Source of the DNA: Tanytarsus gracilentus
Taxonomy: Eukaryota; Arthropoda; Insecta; Diptera; Chironomidae
Length of the DNA: 64,000 nucleotides
NCBI GenBank assembly: GCA_038502055.1
Contig: JAXRKN010000040.1
Location: forward strand, 620,001-684,000
Direction: 5' to 3'
In this document: positions 1-12,229 of the stretch, one piece after another
How the letters are laid out: the number at the start of each line of letters is the position of its first letter
Position numbering within the stretch: the stretch's first letter is position 1
Translations under genes and position numbers: made by a program
The notes under the pieces: model-generated
Told to the model about the DNA's origin: nothing
Database searches by the model: none
The model's input: the letters and a program-made list of their open reading frames with translations, nothing else

Positions 1-729
1 TTGATTTTTAAATTTTAATGATCTTTGATTTATTGAAATATCAGAGATGAAAAATCTTTATTTTTCGGAAGTATCTTAATAACAACAAGTATCAGCAATG
101 ATATTTTCTATTTTTATATCTTATCGATCCATTGCATTTATATAGTCACTCTTGATAATCCCACTAACGAAATAATAATGCTCATTTATTGACATGTCTT
201 ATCTGAAGATAATGAATTGTTCTTGGAATCTAAAATGTTTTGAGTCGAAAACATTTCGTCAAATTGAAAAATTGCGTTTCTGAATAATTTATAATTGATT
301 TGAAACAAATTTATGTTTGACTTTGCTGATGAATATTGAAAAGTAGAAACAGGTCGCTCTTGGCAACCCTTCCAGGTTCAATATTGAATAAGTATGTCTT
401 CTGTGGAAATTGATCGAACAAAAATAATTTGGTTGCCACATAAATTTTAAATGAGCTGTGATCGTAATAAATTTTCTTTATTCACTTTAAATTTTCATTT
501 CAGCCGAAAATATTTTATTCATTTGTAAAATTTCAAAGAGTTTTTTTTAAACCTTCATCATATTTAACGCTGTTTGAGGTTCAATTGAAAATCAAGTTCG
601 AAAAACGAGACTTGGGATACCAATCAATGCTGCATTCATAAATACCTGTCGCACTTTCAAACTAGATTAAAAAGTCATAAATCTCGGTTTAGGAACAAAT
701 TCCTTTGCATTTTATTTCCAGCCACTTCT
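1..729. other. Intergenic, AT-rich, no gene seen
   Basis: No open frame with coding character, RNA gene or repeat was recognised here. The right edge borders the end of the reductase relic. Remnants of that relic that are too decayed to read could extend into this stretch. Confidence 0.5.
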
Positions 730-2030
730 AATGCTTCTGTCCTTTGATACTTTCTCAAAAGGAATTTTATAATTCCCTAAAATTTAATCCTCAATATACT
801 TTTCTAGATTTATTTTCCGAACGTCAAATGGAAAAACTTCTTGATCATGCTTTGACATAGAATCGATGAGTTTCTGGGGATTTTCACTGTAAAACTCATA
901 TGCTTATTTACTCCTGCAACCATAGCAAATGTTTTCTACGGCTTATTCATCTTTTTATAGAATTCTATCATTGCTGAAATATTGCTTGTGTAAAATTTTA
1001 AAAAAATTTTCAATTAGCTCGCATTGGCTTCTTGCCTTGCAAATGTACAAAGTAAATGACGTATGCGCTCACTGAATTTTATTTATAGTTTTATTTTATA
1101 AATTAAGAAAACCTTTGTTGCGGTTTTATTTCTAAGCAATTTCTTAATAAAAAAGCTTTAATTTTTTACTCACTAATTTAATAAAATGTTTTGAAACAAG
1201 TTTTATCAAAAATTCTTTACAATTAATTAAGGGGTTTAAGTGTTGGGAATTTTTTCAAGTAGTGTATTCCGAAAAAGGTTTCGATTAATTTAATATTTTA
1301 TTAAATTTTCAATTAAATTTTTTAATCCTTTTCAAGGGCTTCGGAAAATGTCTGGGTTTTATTGATTATTTCTTCGGGTTGATAATCTCTTGAATAAAAA
1401 AAAATTCACTCGCTTCGAGTTAATCAACATTTGCGTATGCGGTTGGAAAATAAACTAACGCCTGAATGATTTATGAAATAATTTAATCAAAACTTTGTGG
1501 CAAGAAAGTAATTAGAAATTATTATTTTATACCTCAAGTTTTTCATGTTACCGCAAATTCGCATAATTTCTTTCGTTGCTATTAAATTAATTCGAGTTGC
1601 AACACGATCGTTTCATTGAAACTGATTGTGGCAGCTGAGTACATCAGAACGCCCACATGCTCGTACAGCAACCTTAAGTGTGCTTCGGACATTCCATAAT
1701 TCTCTTTTGTGATGTCACCTTCAATTGCGATAATCTTTTTCAAATCACTTGGTCGAGTTTCTCCAAGGCAGAAACTTTTATCAAGTCAACAATTCGCTCC
1801 TGGATACTCTTGCGAGTATGTACACTTTGTCAATGTCAGAACAGAAGCGCAGTAATTTTTCCCTTTGAGTTCCCAAAGAAATCCAGTCGCTGCAGAAGAA
1901 TTTTTTAATACTCTTTCATCTCTTGACATTTTTATTACCTTCACTTATGAAAAAGCTTTTCCCTTTTCAGAATTCCTGATTCGAAATTTAATTTGTAGCT
2001 TTTTCGATATTTCAAACTTTTTGAAATTTG
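730..2030 (-). pseudogene. Decayed fatty acyl-CoA reductase (FAR) gene
   Basis: Intact FARs reduce fatty acyl-CoA to fatty alcohol in hydrocarbon and wax synthesis, using an N-terminal NAD(P)-binding domain and a C-terminal FAR_C domain. Reading the minus strand from right to left, family-like segments appear in the right order. They are: the dinucleotide-binding start (FFISEATGFL, split by an intron beginning near 1948); SDIDKVYILARV near 1835; SIQERIVDLIK; KKIIAIEGDITKENYGMSE near 1740-1680; YSAATISFNETI near 1645-1610; NLIATKEIMRICGNMKNLR ending at a donor near 1533; STAYANVD near 1445; and DYQPEEIINKTQ near 1385. The C-terminal domain follows: LQGKKPMRA near 1040, a KKMNKP segment broken by a stop near 930, and FYSENPQKLIDSM to FPFDVRKINLEKYIED ending in TAA at 787. 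At least four frame changes and several stops separate the segments. It keeps intron-like gaps, so it is a decayed gene copy, not a processed one. The family call rests on motif order read by eye. Confidence 0.72.
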
Positions 2031-2801
2031 ATTTTTAAAAATTCCTGATTGACAAGAAATTACTCACACGCTGTTATTAATTTAAAAAGTCAATTAATTC
2101 CTAATTATATATTTTTCAACAATAATTTTAAAACTTTAAAACAATGCAACGGTTCAAAAATATTAAGCTGTCACAATTTATAATTAAAAGAATATTTTAA
2201 TCACGACATTTAATGAGCGTAATACCTCAAATGAGTCTTTTTATTCTGAATAATTATTTTTTGTACTCATATGGTGTGAAATTTTCTTTCAATTACCTCG
2301 ACTGCACGTTCCTCACATACGCAAAGCTTCATCTAATGAATTAAAGTACGTGAGGATGCTAAATAAACCGTGACTCTCTTAATTATCACAACAGCGGCAC
2401 TCAACAGTGAAGCTTTGAGGGAAAAGTAAAATGAAAAAGTTTCCCATCTTCACGCTATTAAAGCGAACATATATAGAGAGCGACAGAACGTAAGTCTCAT
2501 GGTGAAAGCTCATGTCGAGAGCATTAAATCTCATGATGTAATTACTTTTGAAGTGAAAGATGTCATTGCTACAAATTTTTCAAGTCATTATTAAAATGAG
2601 AATTTTTTTTTGAGGGGTTGGAAACTTTATTTATTTTTTTCTGTCACAATACTAACACAATAAATTTTATTAAAAACCACGCGTGAGAGATTGTATTGGT
2701 TCATTTATGTAAGCGGAATATTATCACTCACACTGATCATTTACATACATGTATTGTCAATGATTATAATTCAGCAAAAACAAATTTGTGACCTACTGTA
2801 C

Positions 2802-2840
2802 TTTAAAAAAGATCATCAGTGTATAATAATAAAATCAGTC
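2802..2840 (+). promoter_or_regulatory. Putative core promoter of the MBF2-family gene
   Basis: A TATA-like tract TTTAAAAAA at 2802-2810 lies about 35 bases upstream of an insect initiator-like TCAGTC at 2835-2840. That start would leave a 5' leader of roughly 25 bases before the ATG at 2863. The spacing fits an insect TATA/Inr promoter. The tract is not a perfect TATA box in AT-rich DNA, so the call is tentative. Confidence 0.35.
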
Positions 2841-2862
2841 TTAAATCGGCAGCCAGCGAAAA

Positions 2863-3397
2863 ATGAAGCACTTTCAAATTATTTCTATTGTTTTTCTGAT
2901 TATTTTTTGTGTCAAAACTTCGACATCATATAAGAATGTACCGATCAAAATATCAAAAGTTGATGACGGCATTGCAAGCATTGAACAAGACGATCCCAGC
3001 ATAAAACTAATTCCAATGGAGATACAGAGCAACCCATTTAACACATCTCGTTCATATGTGCTTGGAGCTCGACAGACAGGTAACAAAAAACTTTCTAGGA
3101 AAAATAATCTAAACGAGATAATTGACAATTTTTGCAGGAGATGTTGTGGTGGCGAATATTAATAACAAAAAATCCTGGCCGGTAGCCCAAAACGTAACAA
3201 CAACTTTGACGTATCCAGCATCAGGCGGAAATGGAGCGTTTCTCACTTATATTTTAATTAACTGTGAGCAGTCCTCAAATATCGGACAAGCTTATGTCGT
3301 ATACGGCGGCATTCACCAACACTTTATACAGATTGTCATCGAAGCTAGAATTTCAACATACTTTAATTATGCAGCTTTTTTCTACGGAGTCAAATAA
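2863..3397 (+). CDS. Secreted MBF2-family protein (two exons)
   Basis: Exons are 2863-3079 and 3138-3397, joined in phase 1 across a 58-base GT-AG intron, giving 158 aa. Residues 1-22 form a signal peptide (MKHFQIISIVFLIIFCVKTS followed by TS). The rest matches the pattern of the insect 'transcription activator MBF2' family: a YVLGARQTGDVVVAN start, a block ending NVTTTLTYPASG, a middle strand with YILINCEQSS, and a C-terminal FIQIVIEARISTYFNYAAFF strand. Despite the family name, most members are small secreted proteins abundant in insect tissues, and their function is poorly known. The signal peptide here argues for an extracellular role. The start is chosen because it gives the signal peptide and follows the promoter-like sequence. 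The AATAAA at 3393-3398 overlaps the stop codon, so the 3' UTR must be very short. Family assignment is by eye. Confidence 0.75.
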
Positions 3398-3398
3398 A
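3393..3398 (+). terminator. Polyadenylation signal overlapping the stop codon
   Basis: AATAAA spans the TAA stop of the MBF2-family gene. No closer alternative signal is seen, so cleavage probably occurs within about 30 bases downstream. Confidence 0.45.
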
Positions 3399-3946
3399 CA
3401 TGCGTGCAAAATCACTATTTTTTAACTAATGAAATGTGAGGAAATTTTTTGTTTTTACCAAAAAAAAAGCACCCGAGAGACATAAAAAAGCATTTTATTA
3501 AATTACCTTTTTTCACTGTTTTCTTTCAAAAAATTTAATCAAAAAAATTTAATATTCTTTAGTTGAAAATTTCTCCTACCGTCTATATGGCATGGATCAT
3601 CAACTCAGGGCAAAGCCTCAAAATTGCCAAAAGGAGATTACACATAAATCTTTAAAAATTTCATCATGTAATGTTGGTGTATGCATGAAATTTATAAAGA
3701 TTCATCATCTGTAATCATCTGTGTGCTGCGTCGACTAGCGAAAGGAAGGGATCACAATGTTTTGCACCCTCTCGTTTATCCTCTCTTCGTTATAATTTAA
3801 CATTATGAATACATGAGCTATGTAAAATGTAGTCAATGAATAATAATTGCGGATGCGGAAATACTTTTGAGAGCTATACGCATGTGAAGCCAATTTACAC
3901 ACTTCTCCATGTCAAACTGATATTTTTCTCTTTATCCCTGGAGCCC

Positions 3947-4049
3947 TATATAAAAGTGAGCAAGTAAAAACAACTCATGATAATGAAGACAGAAAAAAGC
4001 AAACAAAAAATTCGGCATCATCAAAAACTTCATCCATTTTTCCCACCAA
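3947..4049 (+). promoter_or_regulatory. TATA-box promoter with a short first exon
   Basis: TATATAAAAG at 3947-3956 is the best TATA box in this region. About 29 bases downstream lies CTCATGA, a plausible start site. Roughly 70 bases later the sequence CAAAC is followed by GTACGTG, a good 5' splice donor. This looks like a promoter plus a small, possibly non-coding, first exon of a plus-strand transcript. No matching downstream exon was identified. Confidence 0.3.
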
Positions 4050-5589
4050 ACGTACGTGTATAGTGAAGAAATGTACATTAACGATTCATGGCCTTTGTTG
4101 TTTCGAGAATTCTCACAATATGAGAATGATGCTCAGCTTTTTTTGTGAAATTTTTCAGGCAACAGACATCAAAGCATTTCCCTTCAATTTAAATTCATTT
4201 AAAATTTCCGAATAAATTTTTTTCTATTTATTTCTGTGATCGTTAACAAACTCGAACTCTCAAATTTTGTGAATGAGAATGGAAATTTAAAAATTGAGAC
4301 TTATAAAACTCTTCAACGATAAAGTTTGACAATGGCATTGATGGAATTTTTCAAAAGATTCACCAAAGGTTGCTAGGGATACAATTTTTTATTTACAAAA
4401 TTTTCTTCTAATTTTCCTATATTAGGAAGCAAGAAATTTTTTAATCAAGCTTTTTAAAGAACCTAAAGAATTTTATTTTCGCTTTGAAATTTTGAGGATA
4501 TAAAATCTGAAATTTTTAAGATAGTTAACTCAGCAACGTAATTTTTTATTTCCATGCTCACATAGAGTGTTCAAGAGGAGAGCAAAATTTAATTACATTC
4601 ACCAACTCTATCTTCACTTTTGAATGGATAACGATGCCAGTGAAAGGAAAAAGAGTCTATGGATAATGTAAAGTATGATTTAGTGAGTAAATTTGCACAC
4701 TCAATGTGGCTGGAATTTGTATCTCTTTTGCACGGCAGTGAAAAATGTGTAATTTAAAAATGAATAACTAGCTTTTACTGGCAAAGCTTAAGAGAAATAA
4801 ATTTTCAATTTGAACGCTTCATGAAATAAAACACTTTAACCAACTTATTACATATAAAGGGTGCGAACAGGAATTTAAAATAAATAGCGGAAGTTAAAAC
4901 TTTTAACTACTTTACATTGCGACGCGATAATCATTTTGTCGCATGTAATAAAATTTCACAATTCACAGTTTTCTCACTTAATTTTAAAAAGCAGTAAAAG
5001 AACACCAGTTAATGAAACTCGGAGAATTTACTTTTTGCCCTCAAGAGAACACAAAAATTTTCAGCTCTTATTTTACAACAGAGTAGACCACATCTTTTTG
5101 CGGTCGACGATACCATTCGCTATTTCCCATGTCTCTCGATGATTACGAGATGAGAAAAGGAAAACTTTTTTGATACTCGAAAAAAAAGAGAGGAAAACCA
5201 CAGAGAAGAACTGTTACAGTCTATGAGCAGTTTTTGCGAATATGAAAAAGTGCTTCAAGAGATTTTCAATGTTTTTGTGATTTTGATTTTTTGCATTTTC
5301 CCCAGTTAAATTCAAAAACAATTTATTTCCATGAAGAGCATCAGATGTTTGTACTGCTGCATTAGAGTAACAACCTCACTTGAATTTATGGGCAGAAAGT
5401 GTGAAAATGCACTCCCATGTATGCGTTAGAGCATATATTTTGGCTTTTCTGCACATTTCCTCAATAAATCATTAAGCGTTGCAGGCTTTTAACTTATTAA
5501 AATCGATATATTTATTTTCTATCATGCAATAATTTATTACGAATAATTAATTTTTCTGAAAAGTATGAATTAAATGTGCACATTTGCAA

Positions 5590-5808
5590 ATGTCTGCGGT
5601 GATGCATTGCACATCACTAATAGTTGCTTATGATTCCAAAAATTATATTAATGATGATGCAAATATTAATTTATATAATGATAAAATCAATATTGGTAAA
5701 TTTAATGATTATGCAGCAGATTTAATGTTTAAATTTGATGCAAAATTAAGTAAAGCTTCTAAAAAACACTTTGATAAATTTTTTAAGTGTAAAATCGTAC
5801 CTCAGTAG
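5590..5808 (+). CDS. Possible small AT-rich protein gene, unidentified
   Basis: From ATG at 5590 the frame runs 72 codons to TAG at 5806-5808. An AATAAA-type signal follows within about 15 bases. The predicted protein is rich in N, D and K, ends FDKFFKCKIVPQ, and has no visible signal peptide, membrane span or motif. Nearly every codon ends in A or T, unlike the Psf3, CEPT1 and ABCG genes in this window. It could be a chance frame in AT-rich DNA, a terminal exon, or a sequence of different origin. Confidence 0.22.
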   Translation: MSAVMHCTSLIVAYDSKNYINDDANINLYNDKINIGKFNDYAADLMFKFDAKLSKASKKHFDKFFKCKIVPQ

Positions 5809-8800
5809 ATTGTAATAAAATAAAGAAAAACGCTCAAAGGCAACAAGAGCAAAAGTGCCATTTTATTGAAATCAAATAATATAACAATGAAAACAAAATC
5901 GAACTTTATTTAAATCTATGCCGTGAGCAAAAGGAAATGGAAGAAAAATTTCAAAAAATTCGAACATTTATTGAGAAATCGTGTGGTGGAAAAATAATTT
6001 CTTCTTTCAATTCCTTTCATTTTCGATCCCCCGAGGTTTATTTAAAAAATCCATTTAGCCATTGATCTCTGCCATGGGCATCGATTACGAACATATAAAT
6101 TAAAGATAAACAAATTAAAGGAAAATTTATGGATTTCTAAAATTAGGCAATAAAAATCAACTAAGAATTTTTTTAATGTGCAAAAAAAGATTTAGTTTTT
6201 ACGAAATAGAATCGTTGATAAATTAAGATTTAAAATATTCTATTCTGTGAATAATTTTTAAGTTCTTGGAATGCGTTCGGAATTTTGCTAAATCCACCAA
6301 CTTCAGTCTCCATTGTTGTTTATTCCAAAAATATTTCATTGTTTCATATCATCAGAAAACATACAATTCAAGCAGCAATTTCATATTTTATTCATTTTCC
6401 ATTTGAAAACCCACAGAAATTTCCTCTCCGCAACTCATTCAGCAAGCTCAATGAAAAAAGGGAGAAAGCACGAAACAAAATTTCTCACTCGAGAATTTTC
6501 TCATTCAATTTTCATCATCGCCGAACGCAGCGCTTCCGACTCTAAGCATTCAAAAACCTGAGTATGATAGGATTTTAAATTCAAGCACAAAGAGAAGCAA
6601 TTTTTTGATGAATCAATTTTAAAAAAGTTTCTCTTTCATAGCGAAATGTGTGTGGTTGTTAGTGTCATTTTTTACGTTCGTTAATAAGTTTTATCATCGG
6701 AATTCATAATTAAGCCAAATGACATATAACTCACCAAATAATATGAGGAACTTTTTGGAGATCACGCATTCTCATCTCGTTAAAGCATCACATTTTGTTC
6801 GGGTTGGTTATAAGTTTAGGCATCACATCTTGTGTGCCATCGGGGAATTTTAGTTCTTGCTATCATTTCGATCATGCAAAGAAAACTTATAGAATATATG
6901 ACTAAGAATGTCACAAGACGTGCTTGGAGCTTTATACGCACATGGAATAATTAGACAAAATTTGGAGCTTTGTGGTATCGTTAAGTGATTAATAAGAACG
7001 AAGCTAAATATAGAAATATATAAAGCTCTTGCAAAAAATATATTAGATCTTTGAGCTTGCATGACATGAAACCAATAATTAAGAAATATTTTAATTGCTC
7101 ACATAACAGCGTAAGAATTCATGCACATGAAAAAATCGCGCCAACGGAAGCAACAATAATGATCATCGATGCCTTCATATAAGATATCGTGTGTTACTTA
7201 ACACGCGCCGCCACCTCATAAAAACACAACAAATTTATTGTAAATTATACTCATTTCCCTCTACAACTTCCGCTCGCTTCAGTTTCTCGCATAAAATTGT
7301 GTACATAATGAATTTTTTGAGAACGCGTTAAAATAAATTAAAGAATTTTATTGAGAAAATTTTCTTTTGCTGTTTTTAATTATTATTAAAAATTTTGTTG
7401 TTCCTAGGAAGAGTTTTATTAAATTATCCTTTCGTTCTTGGAATTTTCAATGCAAAGTTGAATTTAATGTGAGTTGGTTTATGAAATCTTTCATCATGAC
7501 AAAAAATAGTTTTTTCTTTGAGAAAATCCCAAAAGAGAAAAGTTTCAGGAACAGCTAAAATTGATGAGGGTGCATGCGTTTACGATGAATTTACATGCGA
7601 GCCTTAAGTATAGCAATTTATGCATTAAAGAGGTCAAAACCGTATTGTATTGTTAGCTTGAAAACTAAGTTCGAAGGCAACTCGAGCAAATATCTGAATG
7701 GTTTTTTCTGAAAGGTTAATGTTGACTTTCGCAATTTCCTCTTCTTTCTCATCAGAAGAAAAACATTTTTCGTCATCGGCTAATGGAAAAAGAGCCTCCG
7801 AAGAGACTTTGTCATCAATTTTTGATGTTAGTGTCGAGGATGAAGAGAAAAAGGGGTTGAAAAGAAAAAAAAAGTATCTGAAAAAGGTTTCAATTGTGCG
7901 TGATTTGTGTTGTCAATAGATAAACACGACCATCTCTCACATGTGAGACCTTTTCTGTTCACGATAAATCAAGATGAAACTCGTAGAATTTACACACTCT
8001 TTCAATATTATTGCAATTTTGCTAATTTGTTGATTGAGCTATGAAAACTTTTGGGGGTCAGTTTTCTGTACCTAGCTTTTATTGATTCAAGTCTTTGCTT
8101 TAAATAAACACCTCAACGGATGCTTGTGATCTGATAAATGAACCTGACACAACATTCAACACAAAAAATCGAGTCGACGTCTTTATGATGTTAATAAAGT
8201 TCCCGATACAAAATTATAAGATGAAGACATTTGCAGAGTAAACTTTCTCTCTGCCTACTTTCGATAAAGAGAATGACTAAAAGCGGAGCAAAATTTTTCT
8301 TCTAGTCTTCTACCTTATCGGAAGGGCATACATAAAACTGTCAAGGTCTGAACGGAGGCGAATGAATAGACATGTCGAAGGAAATAAATTATCTTGTATT
8401 TTTACACACCCAAAAGATGGCAAATCAATTGTTTTCCATCACATTAGTGCGAGTTAATTAATCGATAATTGTGTTACGTGTGCACAAATGTGGAATCATT
8501 ATTTTCCCCTTTTTGAACTTTACCATTGTTTGTTTTCATACTCGATGTGGCTTCAAGATTATTTTTACTTGGTACGCCATTGAGTTTTCAGAGAGAGAAT
8601 GTGCAGATAAAGTCTTGAGCAAACAATAATTTGCATGTAAGATTAAATCAAGTGACTCGTAAATGCTTCATCAGTAGTAAACAATTTATGGGTAATTATA
8701 AGAGTTAATTTTTAATAAACGAATTTTCAAACAAATGATTTTATTTTTCCAGCCCATTTTTATTTTGACCTGAAAAATACGTTACAGCCCTTGAATTAGA

Positions 8801-11800
8801 TCCTCAAATATTGCACTAAAAATTATTGAATTAATTTGCATTAAAATTTTCATTTTCACAAGCTCGGATGCACTTTTGAATTTTCATTTTAAATAACGCC
8901 TAGAGTGCTCTCAAGAAATGGTTCGCAAGCAGGTTCTTGAGGAAATTTCCATCTTTTTCATCACTCTTGTGCTGATGAGAATATTAAAAGTGGAGACAGG
9001 AATCAGTTTTCAAAGGAAATTCATTTTTGCAATCTCACTTTTCTTAGAAATGAAAATTCTCGTTTCCTTTAAAGCACTAACTTTTAGAGTTATATACTCG
9101 TTTGGTCGTTTATTACATTTTTATCAAGAAATTAGCTCGGAGATGAAAAAGTTTTTATTTCTTCTGCTTTGATCGTCCTCGAAAATGAGTGGGTTTTACC
9201 ATTAAACGCGCCACAAGAATCAATATCTCCGCATGTTATAAATTTATTTTTCTCGTAAGATGAAGGTAAGAAGCTTAAAAGATTCCTTCAAACTTTCTTC
9301 ATCCTTCCCTTAAAACTCATTTTAACTTTTTTAACTTTGCCATGTAAAAAATTTATAATTTTTCATTTTTATCTTAAAAAATATAAAATTGAAGAAGTAT
9401 CAGAAAAATGAAATTTTCAAATCCTAACTTTAAAAAATACTCAAACAAACACATGCAACCATAAAATGTTACAAAAGTCGAGCAGCACTCACTCCACCCA
9501 AACATTGTTGCTTTATGCAAATGCAATTTTTGTTTCTTTAAAAAATATATTTCACTCTCGCCTCACGTGAGGTATGCTTTCCACTTTTACCACTCTACAC
9601 ACATTTTAAAACTTTATTCAACTTCATTTCACTCGAATATGTGTGTTGATAAACGTTTGCAGAGCACAACATAAAATTTTTCTTTCTATTCATTAAATTT
9701 TTCTTTCAACCACAGAAGAGAACTATTGTCAAGTGAGGGGGAGGTAAAAAAGTTCAAACCTCACACCACCTAATTTATTATTGTCACAAAATGTGCCATA
9801 AATTTTCAAGCAAATAGAAAAAAAAGCGCACTAGCCTTATCTCGTCGTTCGCTCTTTCCGATTTTCAACTTTTTTGTCGTCTCTGCTCAATTGCAATCGA
9901 AAACTTTTTCTTTAGTTTGTCTCGTTAGTTTGCAACATTTTTGTTCATTTTTAGGTGAAATACTTCTTTATGACAGTGAAATCAAGTCATTTCGTCGCGC
10001 TATAGCGCGCTATGTTAAATTTAGAAATAAAACTGTATTCGAAAAATTTATCGTGCAAAAAAATTATTTTCTTACGAAAAAAAGCTGATTTACAAAAGCT
10101 CACTTTAATTTAAAATTTTTTTTTGAGATTTCTTAATTTTCTTATTTTATGATTTTGAAGCATTTTCTTTAATTTTTTCACCATCAACATTCATGCATTT
10201 ATATTGAGCCATTAAACGACACACAATAGCAAGGAAAGCTATTAATGTGAATGCATGAGCGAACAATGAAGAGGAAATTTGAGGATAAACAGTTTATGCT
10301 GAATAAGAAAATTCCATTTTCACACTGTGTTCATAAAATGTGCATTGTTGTCATTCATTACTCTCCAATTATATGTGAAGTCATTAGCAGTTGTTTATTC
10401 ATTGTAATTAAAGTGAGCTTTGAGAGATTTCGTGAAAGTAAAAAGTATCACAATTTTCTTTACAGTGATCATTCGATATTTCCTTACTCATGCTCTGTAT
10501 GACCCTTCAAAGTTGTCACTATCCCAGCATGCACTTGAAACTTGAAAAGCTCAATATGAAAGCTGAATAAAATTCACAAAAACCATTCGGGTAAAATGTC
10601 GTTCAACGATAAGTTGCTCATGACATCGAAAAACACTTTTTCTGTCGTTTCACACTAAAACGTGCAACTTTTCATATCTAACCGACTTTATATTGCATGA
10701 AACACGCTTTCACACACTGAGTTGGTATCCGAGGAACAAAAAAAAAGTTTGCATCCATTAAAACGAATAGCGGGAAATAAAAAGTTCTCTTTTGTCCGCA
10801 TTTGAAAATTGTTTATTGCGACTCATGATATATAATGAACATCACTTTCAGGCTTTATTAAAAATAACGACAGCAATATCTGTTCAACGTTCCATTCGAC
10901 AACAATGAAGAGCAACCGAAAGAGGACGACCAAAAAGTTTAATCTTATCAGCGATATTTTTCGTGTTAATCTCATGGTGATCAACAAAAAAATATTTTCC
11001 AGTATTTGAGATTCAGGTTAAATAAAGAAATAATTTTTATCAGGAAAAAGTTTAGCACTCATGTGCTAGAAAAAAGCTTTGCACTGTCGTTGACATACGT
11101 CAATATAAAATCGAACTTATTGAAATTTTTTAATAAAAAGTTTTGATGGTGTTCAGTTGATAAAAATTCAGTCAGACATGCATATTTGAAAACTCAATCA
11201 ACAAATATTGAATAAAATTCAAAATGTTTAATTGCTTTAAACTTCACTAGGTCGACGAACATGAAAATATTTGTTTACATTTTTGATTATGAGAAGAATT
11301 ACTCACTCAGAAAGCTTCGTAAATTAAAGTGTTGTCAAACAAAATTAACTTTCACACTTTGTCAACGTGGGAGGTATGAAAATAATAATTACTATTCTAT
11401 GAATTAATAATGAAGTGTTTTGAAAACATTGTTTTTAAATTAAAATCAACCGATTGGTTTTAAATTTAAATAAAATTATCGTGCAATAACTAAACTCTAA
11501 ATTGATGTTTTCTCAGAAATTTTATTCATGTGACAATGTCATGACGCCGACATATAGGTTCTCAAAATGATAAATTATTCAAATCCAATTAAGGTTGAAG
11601 CGATGCCAACAAACATCATCTAATTCCGCACTCACTGAGCGCAAGCTGTAATAAGCCGGTAAACAACAATCATTTTCAGACGACGATGAACTCGGGAAAA
11701 ATATGTGTGTGTATGTGAAGGATGCCAGCGGCAAATATTATTGCTTTTCATTTTGTTAATTGCAGGTCAATGTTGCTGCTGCCTTGCCAAATAATCATCA

Positions 11801-11864
11801 TTTTGTATGTCACTGTGACGCAACTCTGAAATATTTTTGATACAAGAATGAAAATTCGCCCGGG

Positions 11865-12229
11865 AACGATTTCTTGTCACACAAGCAGGAAATGAACGAA
11901 GTGACCACAAAACTAATCCATATTCTCGAAAGGTAATTATTGTTCCGCTATTTGTCATCCTCATCGCAATCATTATTGCCGTTGGAAAGGGTGTTTACAT
12001 TTTAGTGACGAATGTAATTAATCTTTTGTACAGTCACAGGTGAGGTGATTAAAATTAATGAATTAGTACGATGAAGTGAGAGAGCTCGAAGCGTTTTGAC
12101 ATTATATGGACTGAATTTGTTGTGAATTACTGTTTACAGATTTGGCGGAAAATTAATTAGAGTTCTATTGAGTGGAATAAAAGGCGTTGAACTAATTTTT
12201 TCAATATTTTTAAAAACTTTTTAATTTAT
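11865..12229 (+). CDS. Possible two-exon fragment of a membrane protein
   Basis: A frame without an ATG is open from about 11850 and carries a hydrophobic run (VIIVPLFVILIAIIIAVG) with mixed third positions. It reaches a good donor (AG followed by GTGAGG) near 12041. About 100 bases later TTTACAG, ending near 12139, is a plausible acceptor. Joining the two keeps the frame: YSHR is followed by FGGKLIRVLLSGIKG and then a TAA near 12229. No start exon was found and no family is recognised. The reverse strand is also partly open, so this is tentative. Confidence 0.22.
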
